Positions 18,734-26,652 of a stretch of 64,000 nt of DNA are shown here, piece by piece. How positions within the stretch are numbered: position 1 is the stretch's first letter; each line of letters opens with the position of its first letter. Source of the stretch: PCRC01 sp017848435 (GTDB lineage Bacteria > Pseudomonadota > Gammaproteobacteria > Burkholderiales > Burkholderiaceae_C). Under the pieces are notes generated by a model. The model had not been told where the DNA came from and did not search any database. It was given only the letters and a program-made list of their open reading frames with translations. The position numbers and the translations under genes are program-made. Location of the stretch: contig OZ260072.1 in NCBI GenBank assembly GCA_965284315.1, forward strand, positions 124,001 through 188,000. Direction: 5' to 3'.

Positions 18734-19746
18734 CACGCAGCACCCCAGTTGAGTACGATTTTTCCAATATGGCTGTTGGACTCCATCAGCCGGTGCGCCA
18801 ATGCAGCACCACTGAAGCCACCAGCCCCCTCGGCCGGAAACTGGCTGTGCACGATGGCGCGCACACGCCCAGCTGTGAACCAGGGCCAGACCGTCTCGCG
18901 CAAGGCGCGTGCAATCGCCGCCTTGAACGCCACCGGGCGCGCCCTGAGGGTGGAGCCGGTCACGGTGAGGCGTTTGCGCAGCACCAGGCCGGCGTTCAAC
19001 TCGCTCTGCGTGCCCCCCTGGACCGCGATGATCACCAGCCGGCCATCGTCAGCCAGGCACTGCACCTCACGCGCCACATAGCTGCCCGCCACCATGTCCA
19101 GCACCACATCCACGCCACGCCCACCGGTCAGGCGTGCCACTTCGGCAACAAAGTCATCCTGCCTGTAGTTGATGGCATGGTCAGCCCCCAGCGCCAGGCA
19201 AGCCGCACATTTCTCAGCCGAGCCGGCGGTGGCGATGACGGTGGCACCAAAGGCCTTGGCCATCTGGATTGCCGCCACACCAATGCCGCTGGTGCCACCC
19301 TGCACCAGCAAGGTCTCGCCCGGCTGCAGACGGCCACGGTCAAACACATTGCTCCACACGGTGAAGAAGGTTTCGGGCAAGGACGCGGCCTCGGCATCGG
19401 ACAGGTGCGTGGGCACTGGCAGACATTGGCCAATCGGGGCGACACACCATTCGGCATAGCCACCACCTGACACCAGCGCGCAGACGCGGTCACCCGGCTG
19501 AAAGCCCGCACGGGCCATGGCCTCTGCGTCACCACCGGCCACCACACCAGCGACTTCCAGCCCGGGAATGTCAGAGGCACCAGCAGGTACCGGGTACAAA
19601 CCCATGCGCTGCAAGACGTCGGGGCGGTTCACGCCGCTGGCCAACACGCGGATCAGCACCTCACCCGGACCGGCAACCGGTTGCGGGCGCTCACACAGTT
19701 GCAGCACCTCCGGTGCGCCGCAAGCGGTGATTTCAATGGCTTTCAT
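18733..19746 (-). CDS. NAD(P)H-quinone oxidoreductase, zeta-crystallin/PIG3 type
   Basis: 337 residues, medium-chain dehydrogenase/reductase. It starts MKAIEITACGAPEVLQL, has a GroES-like N-terminal fold, then the Rossmann motif LVQGGTSGIGVAAIQMAKA. The zinc-ligand cysteines of alcohol dehydrogenases are not evident, as in quinone oxidoreductases. It probably reduces quinones or enones with NADPH. It lies between pnp and tpiA, a neighbourhood I recall as conserved in Comamonadaceae. Confidence 0.88.
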   Translation of the reverse strand: MKAIEITACGAPEVLQLCERPQPVAGPGEVLIRVLASGVNRPDVLQRMGLYPVPAGASDIPGLEVAGVVAGGDAEAMARAGFQPGDRVCALVSGGGYAEWCVAPIGQCLPVPTHLSDAEAASLPETFFTVWSNVFDRGRLQPGETLLVQGGTSGIGVAAIQMAKAFGATVIATAGSAEKCAACLALGADHAINYRQDDFVAEVARLTGGRGVDVVLDMVAGSYVAREVQCLADDGRLVIIAVQGGTQSELNAGLVLRKRLTVTGSTLRARPVAFKAAIARALRETVWPWFTAGRVRAIVHSQFPAEGAGGFSGAALAHRLMESNSHIGKIVLNWGAA

Positions 19747-19830
19747 GGCATGCGTCAGCAAACCGAGACCGGCGGGCCATGGCTCTGGCTTGCCCCTGCG
19801 GACAAGCAGGCACGGCCTGCCAGACCGATG

Positions 19831-21972
19831 TCAGTTCTGGGGTTCGGCCGCAGGCGACTGGGCGTTGCCGTTGTAGGCAGGACGGTCCAGCAGCACTTTC
19901 ATGGACAGCTTGACACGGCCCTTTTCGTCGGTCTCCAGGACCTTGACCTTGACGATCTGGCCTTCGGTCAGGTAGTCGGTGACTTTCTCGACGCGCTCGT
20001 GGGCGATCTGGCTGATGTGCAACAGGCCGTCCTTGCCGGGCAGCAGGTTGATCAGCGCACCAAAATCAAGAATCTTGGTGACCGGGCCTTCGTAGACCTT
20101 GCCGATTTCGACTTCTGCGGTGATCTGAGCGATGCGCTGCTTGGCCACCTCGGCCTTGGCGCCGTCGGTCGCGGCGATGGTGATGGTGCCGTCTTCCTCG
20201 ATGTTGATCTGGCAGCCGGTTTCTTCGGTCAGCGCACGGATGACGGAACCGCCCTTGCCGATGACGTCGCGGATCTTCTCGGGGTTGATCTTCATCGTGT
20301 ACAGCTTGGGTGCGAAGCTGGAGACTTCGGTGTTGGCCGTGCTCATCGCTTCCTGCATTTTGCCGAGGATGTGCAGACGCGCTTCCTTGGCCTGCGCCAG
20401 TGCGACCTGCATGATTTCCTTGGTGATGCCCTGAATCTTGATGTCCATCTGCAGCGCGGTGATACCACCAGTGGTACCGGCGACCTTGAAGTCCATGTCG
20501 CCCAGATGATCTTCGTCACCCAGGATGTCGGTCAGCACCGCAAAGCGGTTGCCGTCCTTGATCAGGCCCATGGCGATGCCGGCCACATGGCCCTTCATCG
20601 GCACGCCAGCGTCCATCAGGCTCAGGCAGCCACCGCAGACCGACGCCATCGACGACGAACCGTTGGATTCGGTGATCTCAGACACCACACGCATGGTGTA
20701 GGGGAAGTCTTCCTTGCTCGGCAGCACGGCGGCCAAAGCACGCTTGGCCAGACGACCGTGACCGATTTCGCGGCGCTTGGTGGAACCCATGCGGCCCACT
20801 TCGCCGGTGGCGAACGGAGGCATGTTGTAGTGCAGCATGAAGCGGTCTTCGTACTCACCAGCCAGCGCATCAATGCGCTGCGCGTCGCGCTCGGTGCCCA
20901 GCGTGGTCACGACCAGCGCCTGGGTTTCACCACGGGTGAACAAGGCCGAGCCGTGGGTGCGTGGCAGCACACCATTGCGGATTTCGATCGGGCGCACGGT
21001 GCGGGTGTCGCGGCCGTCGATGCGGGGCTCGCCCTGCAGGATCTGGCTGCGCACGATCTTGGCTTCGATGTCGAACAGCATGCCTTCGACCTTGACCGCG
21101 TCGAACGGGGCGCCGTCGGCTTTCAGCGCGGCCATCACCGAAGCGGTGGTTTCGCGCAGGGCCTGGGTGCGGGTTTGCTTGTTGCGTTCCTGGTAGGCGG
21201 CGCGCAGCTTGTCTTCGGCCAGAGCGCCGACTTTGGCGATCAGGTCTTCGTCCTTGGCGGGGGCTTCCCACTGCCACACCGGCTTGCCGGCTTCACGCAC
21301 CAGTTCGTGGATGGCGTTGATCGCAATGGCCGCCTGCTGGTGACCAAACACTACACCGCCGAGCATCACTTCTTCCGACAGCTGCTGTGCCTCGGACTCG
21401 ACCATCAGCACAGCGGCTTCGGTACCGGCGACCACGAGGTCCATCTGGCTGTCCTTGCGCTGGGTCTGGCCCGGGTTCAGGACGTATTCGCCGTTGATGT
21501 AGCCCACGCGTGCGGCGCCAATCGGGCCGGCAAACGGGATGCCGGAGATAGCCAAAGCGGCGCTCGATGCGACCAGCGCGGCGATGTCGGCGTCGACTTC
21601 GGGGTTCAGCGACACGGTGTGGATGACCACGTGCACTTCGTTGAAGAAGCCTTCGGGGAACAGCGGACGGATCGGGCGGTCGATCAGGCGGCTGGTCAGG
21701 GTTTCATGTTCGCTGGGCTTGGCTTCGCGCTTGAAGAAGCTGCCGGGGATCTTGCCGGCGGCGTAGGTTTTCTCAATGTAGTCCACCGTCAGCGGGAAAA
21801 AATCCTGGCCCGGCTTGGACGTTTTGGAGGCCACCACGGTAGCCAGCACCACGGTGTCGTCGATGTTGACCAGCACCGCACCGGAAGCCTGGCGAGCGAC
21901 TTCGCCGGTTTCCATCGTGACGGTGTGCTGACCCCACTGGAAGGTCTTGGTGACTTTGTTGAAAATGCTCAT
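19831..21972 (-). CDS. pnp: Polyribonucleotide nucleotidyltransferase (PNPase)
   Basis: 713 residues. Two RNase PH-like domains (first with FFPLTVDYIEKTYAAGKIPG; second with TRGETQALVVTTLGT and SMASVCGGCLSLMDAGVP), then a KH domain (IGKGGSVIRALTEETG, around residue 560) and an S1 domain (GKVYEGPVTKILDFGALI, around 630). It degrades RNA 3' to 5' by phosphorolysis in the degradosome. It follows rpsO, the standard order; a hairpin at 22176-22214 lies between them. Confidence 0.98.
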   Translation of the reverse strand: MSIFNKVTKTFQWGQHTVTMETGEVARQASGAVLVNIDDTVVLATVVASKTSKPGQDFFPLTVDYIEKTYAAGKIPGSFFKREAKPSEHETLTSRLIDRPIRPLFPEGFFNEVHVVIHTVSLNPEVDADIAALVASSAALAISGIPFAGPIGAARVGYINGEYVLNPGQTQRKDSQMDLVVAGTEAAVLMVESEAQQLSEEVMLGGVVFGHQQAAIAINAIHELVREAGKPVWQWEAPAKDEDLIAKVGALAEDKLRAAYQERNKQTRTQALRETTASVMAALKADGAPFDAVKVEGMLFDIEAKIVRSQILQGEPRIDGRDTRTVRPIEIRNGVLPRTHGSALFTRGETQALVVTTLGTERDAQRIDALAGEYEDRFMLHYNMPPFATGEVGRMGSTKRREIGHGRLAKRALAAVLPSKEDFPYTMRVVSEITESNGSSSMASVCGGCLSLMDAGVPMKGHVAGIAMGLIKDGNRFAVLTDILGDEDHLGDMDFKVAGTTGGITALQMDIKIQGITKEIMQVALAQAKEARLHILGKMQEAMSTANTEVSSFAPKLYTMKINPEKIRDVIGKGGSVIRALTEETGCQINIEEDGTITIAATDGAKAEVAKQRIAQITAEVEIGKVYEGPVTKILDFGALINLLPGKDGLLHISQIAHERVEKVTDYLTEGQIVKVKVLETDEKGRVKLSMKVLLDRPAYNGNAQSPAAEPQN

Positions 21973-22175
21973 GTGTTGTCTCTCTGTGCGTTAAAGCGCA
22001 AGTATTTGCGCTGGTCGAGGGTGGTGGCGCATCAGGCTGCGCCGGGAGCCCGGAGAGTTGGCGGTACCGAACACGATGCCATTCCAGAAACGCCCTGCAA
22101 ACTTGTCATGTTGCAGGCCGGTTGTGGAATGACACAGCGCGTATCCGTCTTGCCTTCTCCGAATGAAACCTTGAA

Positions 22176-22214
22176 ACGACAAACGCCTGAGCCAGCAGAA
22201 ACCAACTCAGGCGC
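22176..22214 (-). terminator. rpsO-pnp intergenic terminator/attenuator
   Basis: On the minus strand, stem CGCCTGAG / CTCAGGCG (8 bp) with a 14-nt loop is followed by a T-rich TTTGTCGTTTC. It begins 17 nt after the rpsO stop. In many bacteria the rpsO-pnp intergenic region holds a partial terminator and an RNase III site; only the hairpin is seen here. Confidence 0.65.
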
Positions 22215-22230
22215 TTTGGGGTCGGTGCGC

Positions 22231-22494
22231 TTACTTGCGCAGGCCGAGTTTGGCGATCAGCGCGGTGTAGCGGCTGCTGTCTTTGGACTTGAGGTAATCC
22301 AGCAGTTTGCGGCGGCGGCTAACCATGCGCAGCAGACCACGGCGACCGTGGTGGTCTTTGGCGTGGGTCTTGAAGTGGGGGGTCAGCTCGTTGATGCGGG
22401 CGGTCAGCAGTGCAACTTGCACTTCTGGGCTGCCGGTGTCGGTGGCGGAGCGGGCATTGGCCTTGACGACCTCGGCCTTGTTCAGAGCGGTCAT
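22231..22494 (-). CDS. rpsO: 30S ribosomal protein S15
   Basis: 87 residues, MTALNKAEVVKANARSATDT followed by GSPEVQVALLTARINELT and the C-terminal basic helix RRGLLRMVSRRRKLLDYL. It binds 16S rRNA central domain. Length is two residues shorter than E. coli S15. Start chosen by homology; the longer in-frame ORF upstream is non-coding leader. Confidence 0.98.
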   Translation of the reverse strand: MTALNKAEVVKANARSATDTGSPEVQVALLTARINELTPHFKTHAKDHHGRRGLLRMVSRRRKLLDYLKSKDSSRYTALIAKLGLRK

Positions 22495-22806
22495 AGATTT
22501 CCTGGTGTTTATGACCCGTTGGGACGGGTCGGGGTTGACTTGCGCTGGATGCTGGAATGGCCCCAACGTGCGCCTTGCCCCAAGGCAAAGCCGTTCGATT
22601 ATAGCGCGGGCTGCCGCGTTGTGCAGCAGGCCAGGCCGTGAGGGCTTTCACAGATAGCGCCTCAAAAAGCTGTTTCAAGGGCTCCCTTGCAACAATAAAG
22701 TGGCTGGATTGCGCGTCTTTTTCTCTTGAAATGCCAGCTTCGGCGCGCATTTTTGATCCATGCGGCTGTCGCAGTGACAGCCGGGCAATCACCAGGAGCT
22801 TTCACC
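22495..22806. promoter_or_regulatory. rpsO / hsp20 divergent intergenic region
   Basis: This 312-nt gap separates divergent rpsO (minus) and the small heat-shock gene (plus). On the minus strand a TATAAT lies at 22598-22603, a good -10 for rpsO; its -35 region is weak. On the plus strand a heat-shock type promoter is plausible: CTTGAAA at 22725-22731, 13 nt, then GCGCATTT at 22745-22752 (sigma-32 consensus CTTGAAA / CCCCATNT). A good ribosome binding site AGGAG precedes the hsp20 ATG. I see no other gene here. Confidence 0.5.
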
Positions 22807-23199
22807 ATGTTTTTTGCAACCACCGCCCCCGCCACCCTGCGCCGCAACGCTTTCGCCGTGGCCCCCCGCCACCTGGACCGCGCGCTGGAGCGCTTCCTCG
22901 ACAACACCTTCACCGCGTCGTCCAACGCCGCCGCGCAGCTGACGCAGGACGACACCCATTACACGCTGGCACTGGATGTGCCTGGCATCGCGAAGGAACA
23001 GCTCACCATCCACATTGAGGGCCACCAGGTCCGGGTTGGCACCGTGGCAGACGCCCCGCGCCAGTACCAGGCGGCCTACGAACTGCCGGTGGAAATTGAC
23101 AGCCCCGCCAGCCGCGCCAAGCTGGAGCATGGCGTGCTGACACTGAATCTGGCGAAAAAATTGCCGGTCAGCAACGTAACCCAGATTGCTATTGATTAA
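22807..23199 (+). CDS. Small heat-shock protein, Hsp20/alpha-crystallin family
   Basis: 130 residues. The alpha-crystallin domain runs from about residue 38 to 120: YTLALDVPGIAKEQLTIHIE and the conserved LEHGVLTLNLAKK near the end. The short C-terminus carries an I-x-I motif (QIAID), which in this family docks into neighbouring subunits. ATP-independent holdase chaperone. The last codons, including the IAI motif and the stop, lie inside a copy of the dispersed 41-nt repeat that starts at 23188. A sigma-32-like promoter precedes it. Confidence 0.9.
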   Translation: MFFATTAPATLRRNAFAVAPRHLDRALERFLDNTFTASSNAAAQLTQDDTHYTLALDVPGIAKEQLTIHIEGHQVRVGTVADAPRQYQAAYELPVEIDSPASRAKLEHGVLTLNLAKKLPVSNVTQIAID

Positions 23200-23228
23200 A
23201 TAGCATAATCACCAGATTCTACTAAGGC
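23188..23228 (+). repeat. Dispersed 41-nt repeat, copy 1 (hsp20 3' end)
   Basis: Palindromic head GCTATTGATTAAATAGC, then 24 nt with CAG at positions 9-11 and ending ACTAAGGC. The head overlaps the last four codons (IAID) and the stop of the small heat-shock gene. See the other copies at 30448, 32401, 39499, 42020, 48163 and 52879. Confidence 0.8.
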
Positions 23229-23267
23229 TCAGGCCATAAAAGGCTTGAAATCAAGGGCTGGGGCGGC

Positions 23268-24320
23268 TCAGGTAGCCGCCACCAGCATGTCCAGCGGCCA
23301 GCGCGGCTTGACATCGAAGGCATACGCGGTGTCGGCCACCTGGGCACCCGCCTGCAGGCGCATGGCGGCGGCCATGGCGATCATGGCGCCGTTGTCGGTG
23401 CATAGGTCCAGTTCGGGGTAATGCACGCGGATGCCCCGGCGGGCACAGGCGGCATTCAGTTCACTGCGCAGCAGCCGGTTGGCACCCACACCACCAGCCA
23501 CCACCAAGCGTGTCAGTCCGGTGGCCTTGAGCGCGCCGAGCGACTTTTTCACCAGCACCTCGACAATCGCCGCCTGCGTGGACGCGGCCAGATCGGCCTT
23601 GCGCGTGGCCAGCTCAGGGCCGAGCTTTTTGGCCTGTGTCAGCACCGCCGTTTTCAGGCCAGCGAACGAAAAGTCGTGGTTGCCGCTGTGCAGCAGCGGG
23701 CGTGGCAGCGCAAATGCCGCCGGGTTGCCCTGCTCGGCCAGCCGCGCCAGCGCGGGCCCGCCTGGGTAGCCCAACCCCATCAGCTTGGCCGACTTGTCAA
23801 ATGCCTCGCCCGCCGCGTCGTCAATCGTGTCGCCCAGCATCTCATAGGCTCCCACGCGGTCCACCCGCATCAGCTGCGTGTGCCCGCCTGAAACCAGCAA
23901 GGCCACAAACGGAAACTCCGGCGGGTCGGCACTCAGGAACGGTGACAGCAAATGCCCTTCGAGGTGGTGGATGCCCATGACGGGTTTGCCCAGTGCCGCG
24001 CCCAGCGCGCAGGCCACGCCAGCACCCACCAGCAGCGCCCCCGCCAAACCAGGGCCCCGGGTGAAGGCCACCACGTCCAGGTCGGCCAACGTGGCACCGG
24101 CCTCGGTCAGCACCTGCCGGGTCAGCGGCAACACGCGGCGGATGTGGTCCCGGCTGGCGAGTTCGGGCACCACCCCGCCGTAAGCCTGGTGCATCTCGAT
24201 CTGGCTGTGCAGGGCTTGCGCGCGCAGGCGCGGTGCCTGCCCTGCCTGCACCTCGACCAGGGCCACGCCGGTTTCGTCGCACGACGATTCAATGCCCAGC
24301 AGCAGAAAGTTGTTCAACAT
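23268..24320 (-). CDS. tsaD: tRNA N6-adenosine threonylcarbamoyltransferase
   Basis: 350 residues, ASKHA fold. It starts MLNNFLLLGIESSCDETGVA; metal-binding HHLEGH is present near residue 112, along with VSGGHTQL and VAGGVGANRLLR. It transfers the threonylcarbamoyl group onto A37 of ANN-decoding tRNAs. It is divergent from nasT with 89 nt between start codons. Confidence 0.97.
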   Translation of the reverse strand: MLNNFLLLGIESSCDETGVALVEVQAGQAPRLRAQALHSQIEMHQAYGGVVPELASRDHIRRVLPLTRQVLTEAGATLADLDVVAFTRGPGLAGALLVGAGVACALGAALGKPVMGIHHLEGHLLSPFLSADPPEFPFVALLVSGGHTQLMRVDRVGAYEMLGDTIDDAAGEAFDKSAKLMGLGYPGGPALARLAEQGNPAAFALPRPLLHSGNHDFSFAGLKTAVLTQAKKLGPELATRKADLAASTQAAIVEVLVKKSLGALKATGLTRLVVAGGVGANRLLRSELNAACARRGIRVHYPELDLCTDNGAMIAMAAAMRLQAGAQVADTAYAFDVKPRWPLDMLVAAT

Positions 24321-24409
24321 GGGTTCGAGTTTAGGTGAACCGCCTAAAAATCACGGCCCAACCCAACCCACGCCACATATCTGGCGCAAATCTTGCGCGT
24401 TGTTTTCGC

Positions 24410-25036
24410 ATGAATGAGGCTCTCCGCATCGTCGTCGTGGCGCCTGACCTGGTGGTCAGCGACCCCAGGGATGCGCACGCCGTGTTGCTGGCAGAACGTT
24501 CGCGCAGCCTGCGCATTGGCCTGCTGGAAAACGGTTTCAACCTGATCGCCATCCTGCCAGCCGACACGTTCCTCACCGAACGGCTGGCGCAGTTGCAGCC
24601 CGACATGGTCATTGTGGACGCCGAAAGCGAGGCACGCGACGCGCTGGAGCATGTGGTGATGGCCACCCGCGACGAGCGCCGTCCGATCGTGATGTTCACC
24701 AACGACAACGACAGCACGCTGGCCCGTGACGCGGTGGCGGCTGGCGTGTCAGCCTACGTGGTGGCGGGCCTGTCCACCGAACGCATCCGCCCGATCCTGG
24801 ACGTGGCCATGCTGCGCTTCCACCACGAAGAGGGCCTGCGGCAGGAACTGGCCGAAGCCAAGTCCGAGCTGTCGGGCCGCAAGGTGATTGACCGTGCCAA
24901 GGGCCTGCTGATGCAACGCCAGCAACTCACCGAACAGCAGGCCTACGACAAGCTGCGCAAGGCGGCCATGAACAAGGGCCTGAAATTGCACGAAGTCGCG
25001 CAGCGCATGCTCGACATGGCCGACCTGCTTGGCTAG
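24410..25036 (+). CDS. nasT: NasT-type ANTAR transcription antiterminator
   Basis: 208 residues. Residues ~1-130 form a receiver-like domain (LRIVVVAPDLVV; IVDAESEARDALEHV). Residues ~145-205 form a helical ANTAR RNA-binding domain: RKVIDRAKGLLMQRQQLTE followed by QAYDKLRKAAMNKGLKL. In known systems NasT binds a two-hairpin leader RNA of nitrate assimilation operons and prevents termination, and NasS sequesters it without nitrate. No nasS gene is adjacent here. A matching leader precedes nrtA 160 nt downstream. The ATG at 24410 was chosen because the domain begins at once. Confidence 0.9.
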   Translation: MNEALRIVVVAPDLVVSDPRDAHAVLLAERSRSLRIGLLENGFNLIAILPADTFLTERLAQLQPDMVIVDAESEARDALEHVVMATRDERRPIVMFTNDNDSTLARDAVAAGVSAYVVAGLSTERIRPILDVAMLRFHHEEGLRQELAEAKSELSGRKVIDRAKGLLMQRQQLTEQQAYDKLRKAAMNKGLKLHEVAQRMLDMADLLG

Positions 25037-25045
25037 TTTGGTGCA

Positions 25046-25064
25046 TCGCACAAAAGCGGTGCGC
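25046..25064 (+). promoter_or_regulatory. Putative NtrC enhancer site upstream of nrtA
   Basis: Bases 25048-25062 read GCAC-AAAAGCG-GTGC, the two half-sites of the NtrC consensus (GCAC-N7-GTGC) with correct spacing; an extra TTTGGTGCA half-site lies just upstream at 25037. It is ~115 nt upstream of the -24 element at 25178, a usual enhancer distance. Confidence 0.5.
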
Positions 25065-25177
25065 ACATCCCGCCCTCCGCACCCTGACTCGCCATTTATC
25101 ACCGAGATCCGCCACCAGAGCGGGTTTCCACGGATAGCCATTCCTGCACATCCGCGTATCGCCGCTCAAAACCCAGC

Positions 25178-25193
25178 TGGCACGGTTGATGCT
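25178..25193 (+). promoter_or_regulatory. Sigma-54 promoter of nrtA operon
   Basis: TGGCACGGTTGATGCT matches the sigma-54 consensus TGGCACG-N4-TTGCW at all but one position, with GG (25179-25180) and GC (25191-25192) separated by exactly 10 nt. The predicted start is near 25204, giving a leader of about 150 nt. Sigma-54 with NtrC control is standard for nitrogen assimilation genes; activation here is inferred. Confidence 0.75.
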
Positions 25194-25203
25194 TTAACTT
25201 GTG

Positions 25204-25353
25204 CAAGACTGAACAAGTCGTCAGTCCATGCCACCCAACGGCGGGTGGTGCGGACTGAAAAAGGACAAAGGCGTCCCCACCCACGAATCAGCGCGCATGC
25301 GCTGACCGCACGGTGAGGACGCCTTTTTTGTTTTGTGACCTTTGGAGTGTTTT
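25204..25353 (+). ncRNA. ANTAR-type nitrate leader with attenuator (nrtA 5' UTR)
   Basis: After the predicted start, hairpin 25221-25258 has outer stem TCAGTCC/GGACTGA and inner stem CCACCC/GGGTGG, closed by hexaloop AACGGC. A at loop position 1 and G at 4 match the ANTAR recognition rule. An upstream partner hairpin is less clear. A terminator follows at 25269-25329, then the ribosome binding site GGAG and ATG 25354. The arrangement fits NasT antitermination. The 317-nt gap between nasT and nrtA holds no gene. Confidence 0.7.
25269..25329 (+). terminator. Attenuator terminator in nrtA leader
   Basis: AGGCGTCCCCACC (from 25269) pairs with GGTGAGGACGCCT (to ~25324) with one mismatch, and the stem is followed by a run of T to 25329. 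The loop contains a smaller GCGCGCATGCGC palindrome. It lies inside the leader, before the nrtA start, so it must be read through for expression. Confidence 0.8.
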
Positions 25354-26598
25354 ATGACCGATTTCCTCAACAGCAAACTCAGCCGCCGCACGGTGCTGCA
25401 GGCCGCGTCGCTGGGCGCGGTAGGCCTCTCACCGGCACTGCGCACCGCCGTCTATGCCCAGGGCTCCGACAAGCCCGAGAAAGAAGAAGTCAAGATCGGG
25501 TTCATCCCGCTGACCGATTGCGCCAGCGTGGTGATGGCCTCGGTGCTGGGTTTTGACAAGAAGTACGGCGTCAAGATCATTCCGAACAAGGAAGCCTCGT
25601 GGGCAGGCGTGCGGGACAAGCTGGTCAGCGGCGAGCTGGACATGGCCCACGTGCTGTACGGCCTGATATACGGTGTGCACATGGGCACCGCAGGCCCGAA
25701 AAAAGACATGGCCGTGCTGATGAGCCTGAACAACAACGGGCAAGCCATCACGCTGTCCAAAACGCTGGCCGAAAAAGGCGCAGTGGATGGCCCGTCACTT
25801 GCCAAATACATGGAAGCCAACAAACGTGAATACACCTTTGCAGGCACCTTTCCAACCGGCACACACGCCATGTGGATGCACTACTGGCTGGCTGCCTCGG
25901 GCATCAACCCGGTGAGCGGTGCCAAGCTGATCACCGTGCCACCGCCGCAAATGGTGGCCAACATGCGGGTCGGCAACATGGATGGTTTCTGCGTGGGCGA
26001 GCCCTGGAACCACCGCGCCATCATTGACGGCATCGGCGTGACTGCCATCACGACACAGGACATCTGGAAAGACCACCCGGAAAAAACCTTGGGCACGACC
26101 GCCGAGTTCGTCAAGAAGTACCCCAACACCGCGCGCGCCGTGACCGCTGCCATTCTCGAAGCCAGCCGCTGGATTGACGCCAGCCTGCAAAACAAAAACA
26201 AGATGGCTGAGACAGTGGCCGAAAAGTCGTACATCAACACCAGCGTCGACGCGATCAACCAGCGCATTCTGGGCCGTTACCAGAACGGCCTGGGCAAGAC
26301 CTGGGACGACCCGAACCACATGAAGTTTTTCAACGACGGTGCCGCCAACTTCCCGTACCTGAGCGACGGCATGTGGTTCCTGACCCAGCACAAGCGCTGG
26401 GGCTTGATGAAAGAGCACCCAGACTACCTGGCCGTGGCCAAGCAGGTCAACCAGACTGACCTGTACAAGGAAGCCGCCACGATGGCCAAAGTCAGCGTCC
26501 CCAAGGAAGTCATGCGCACCAGCAAACTCATGGACGGCGTGGTGTGGGACGGCAAAGACCCGAAGAAATACGCGGACGGATTCAAGATCAAGGCCTGA
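25354..26598 (+). CDS. nrtA: Nitrate ABC transporter substrate-binding protein (NrtA-like)
   Basis: 414 residues. The N-terminus has a twin-arginine signal (SRRTVLQAASLGAVGL, cleavage near VYAQ). The mature protein resembles NrtA/SsuA-type binding proteins: KIGFIPLTDCASVVMASVLG, FAGTFPTGTHAMWMHYWL and NMDGFCVGEPWN, the last two typical of nitrate binders. It delivers nitrate to NrtB/NrtD. The related cytoplasmic sensor NasS lacks an export signal, so the Tat signal argues for NrtA. ATG 25354 has GGAG 8 nt upstream; a TTG 12 nt upstream is in frame. Confidence 0.9.
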   Translation: MTDFLNSKLSRRTVLQAASLGAVGLSPALRTAVYAQGSDKPEKEEVKIGFIPLTDCASVVMASVLGFDKKYGVKIIPNKEASWAGVRDKLVSGELDMAHVLYGLIYGVHMGTAGPKKDMAVLMSLNNNGQAITLSKTLAEKGAVDGPSLAKYMEANKREYTFAGTFPTGTHAMWMHYWLAASGINPVSGAKLITVPPPQMVANMRVGNMDGFCVGEPWNHRAIIDGIGVTAITTQDIWKDHPEKTLGTTAEFVKKYPNTARAVTAAILEASRWIDASLQNKNKMAETVAEKSYINTSVDAINQRILGRYQNGLGKTWDDPNHMKFFNDGAANFPYLSDGMWFLTQHKRWGLMKEHPDYLAVAKQVNQTDLYKEAATMAKVSVPKEVMRTSKLMDGVVWDGKDPKKYADGFKIKA

Positions 26599-26652
26599 CG
26601 CTCAACCGGGCCTCCAGTCAACTCACATCCATCAACCATCACAGGTAACACC

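Noticed and set aside
24382..24396. TGGCGCAAATCTTGC upstream of nasT as a sigma-54 promoter
   Set aside because: Spacing of GG and GC is right, but the predicted transcript would start only about 2 nt before the nasT ATG, and two -24 bases deviate. A leaderless mRNA is possible but not supported.
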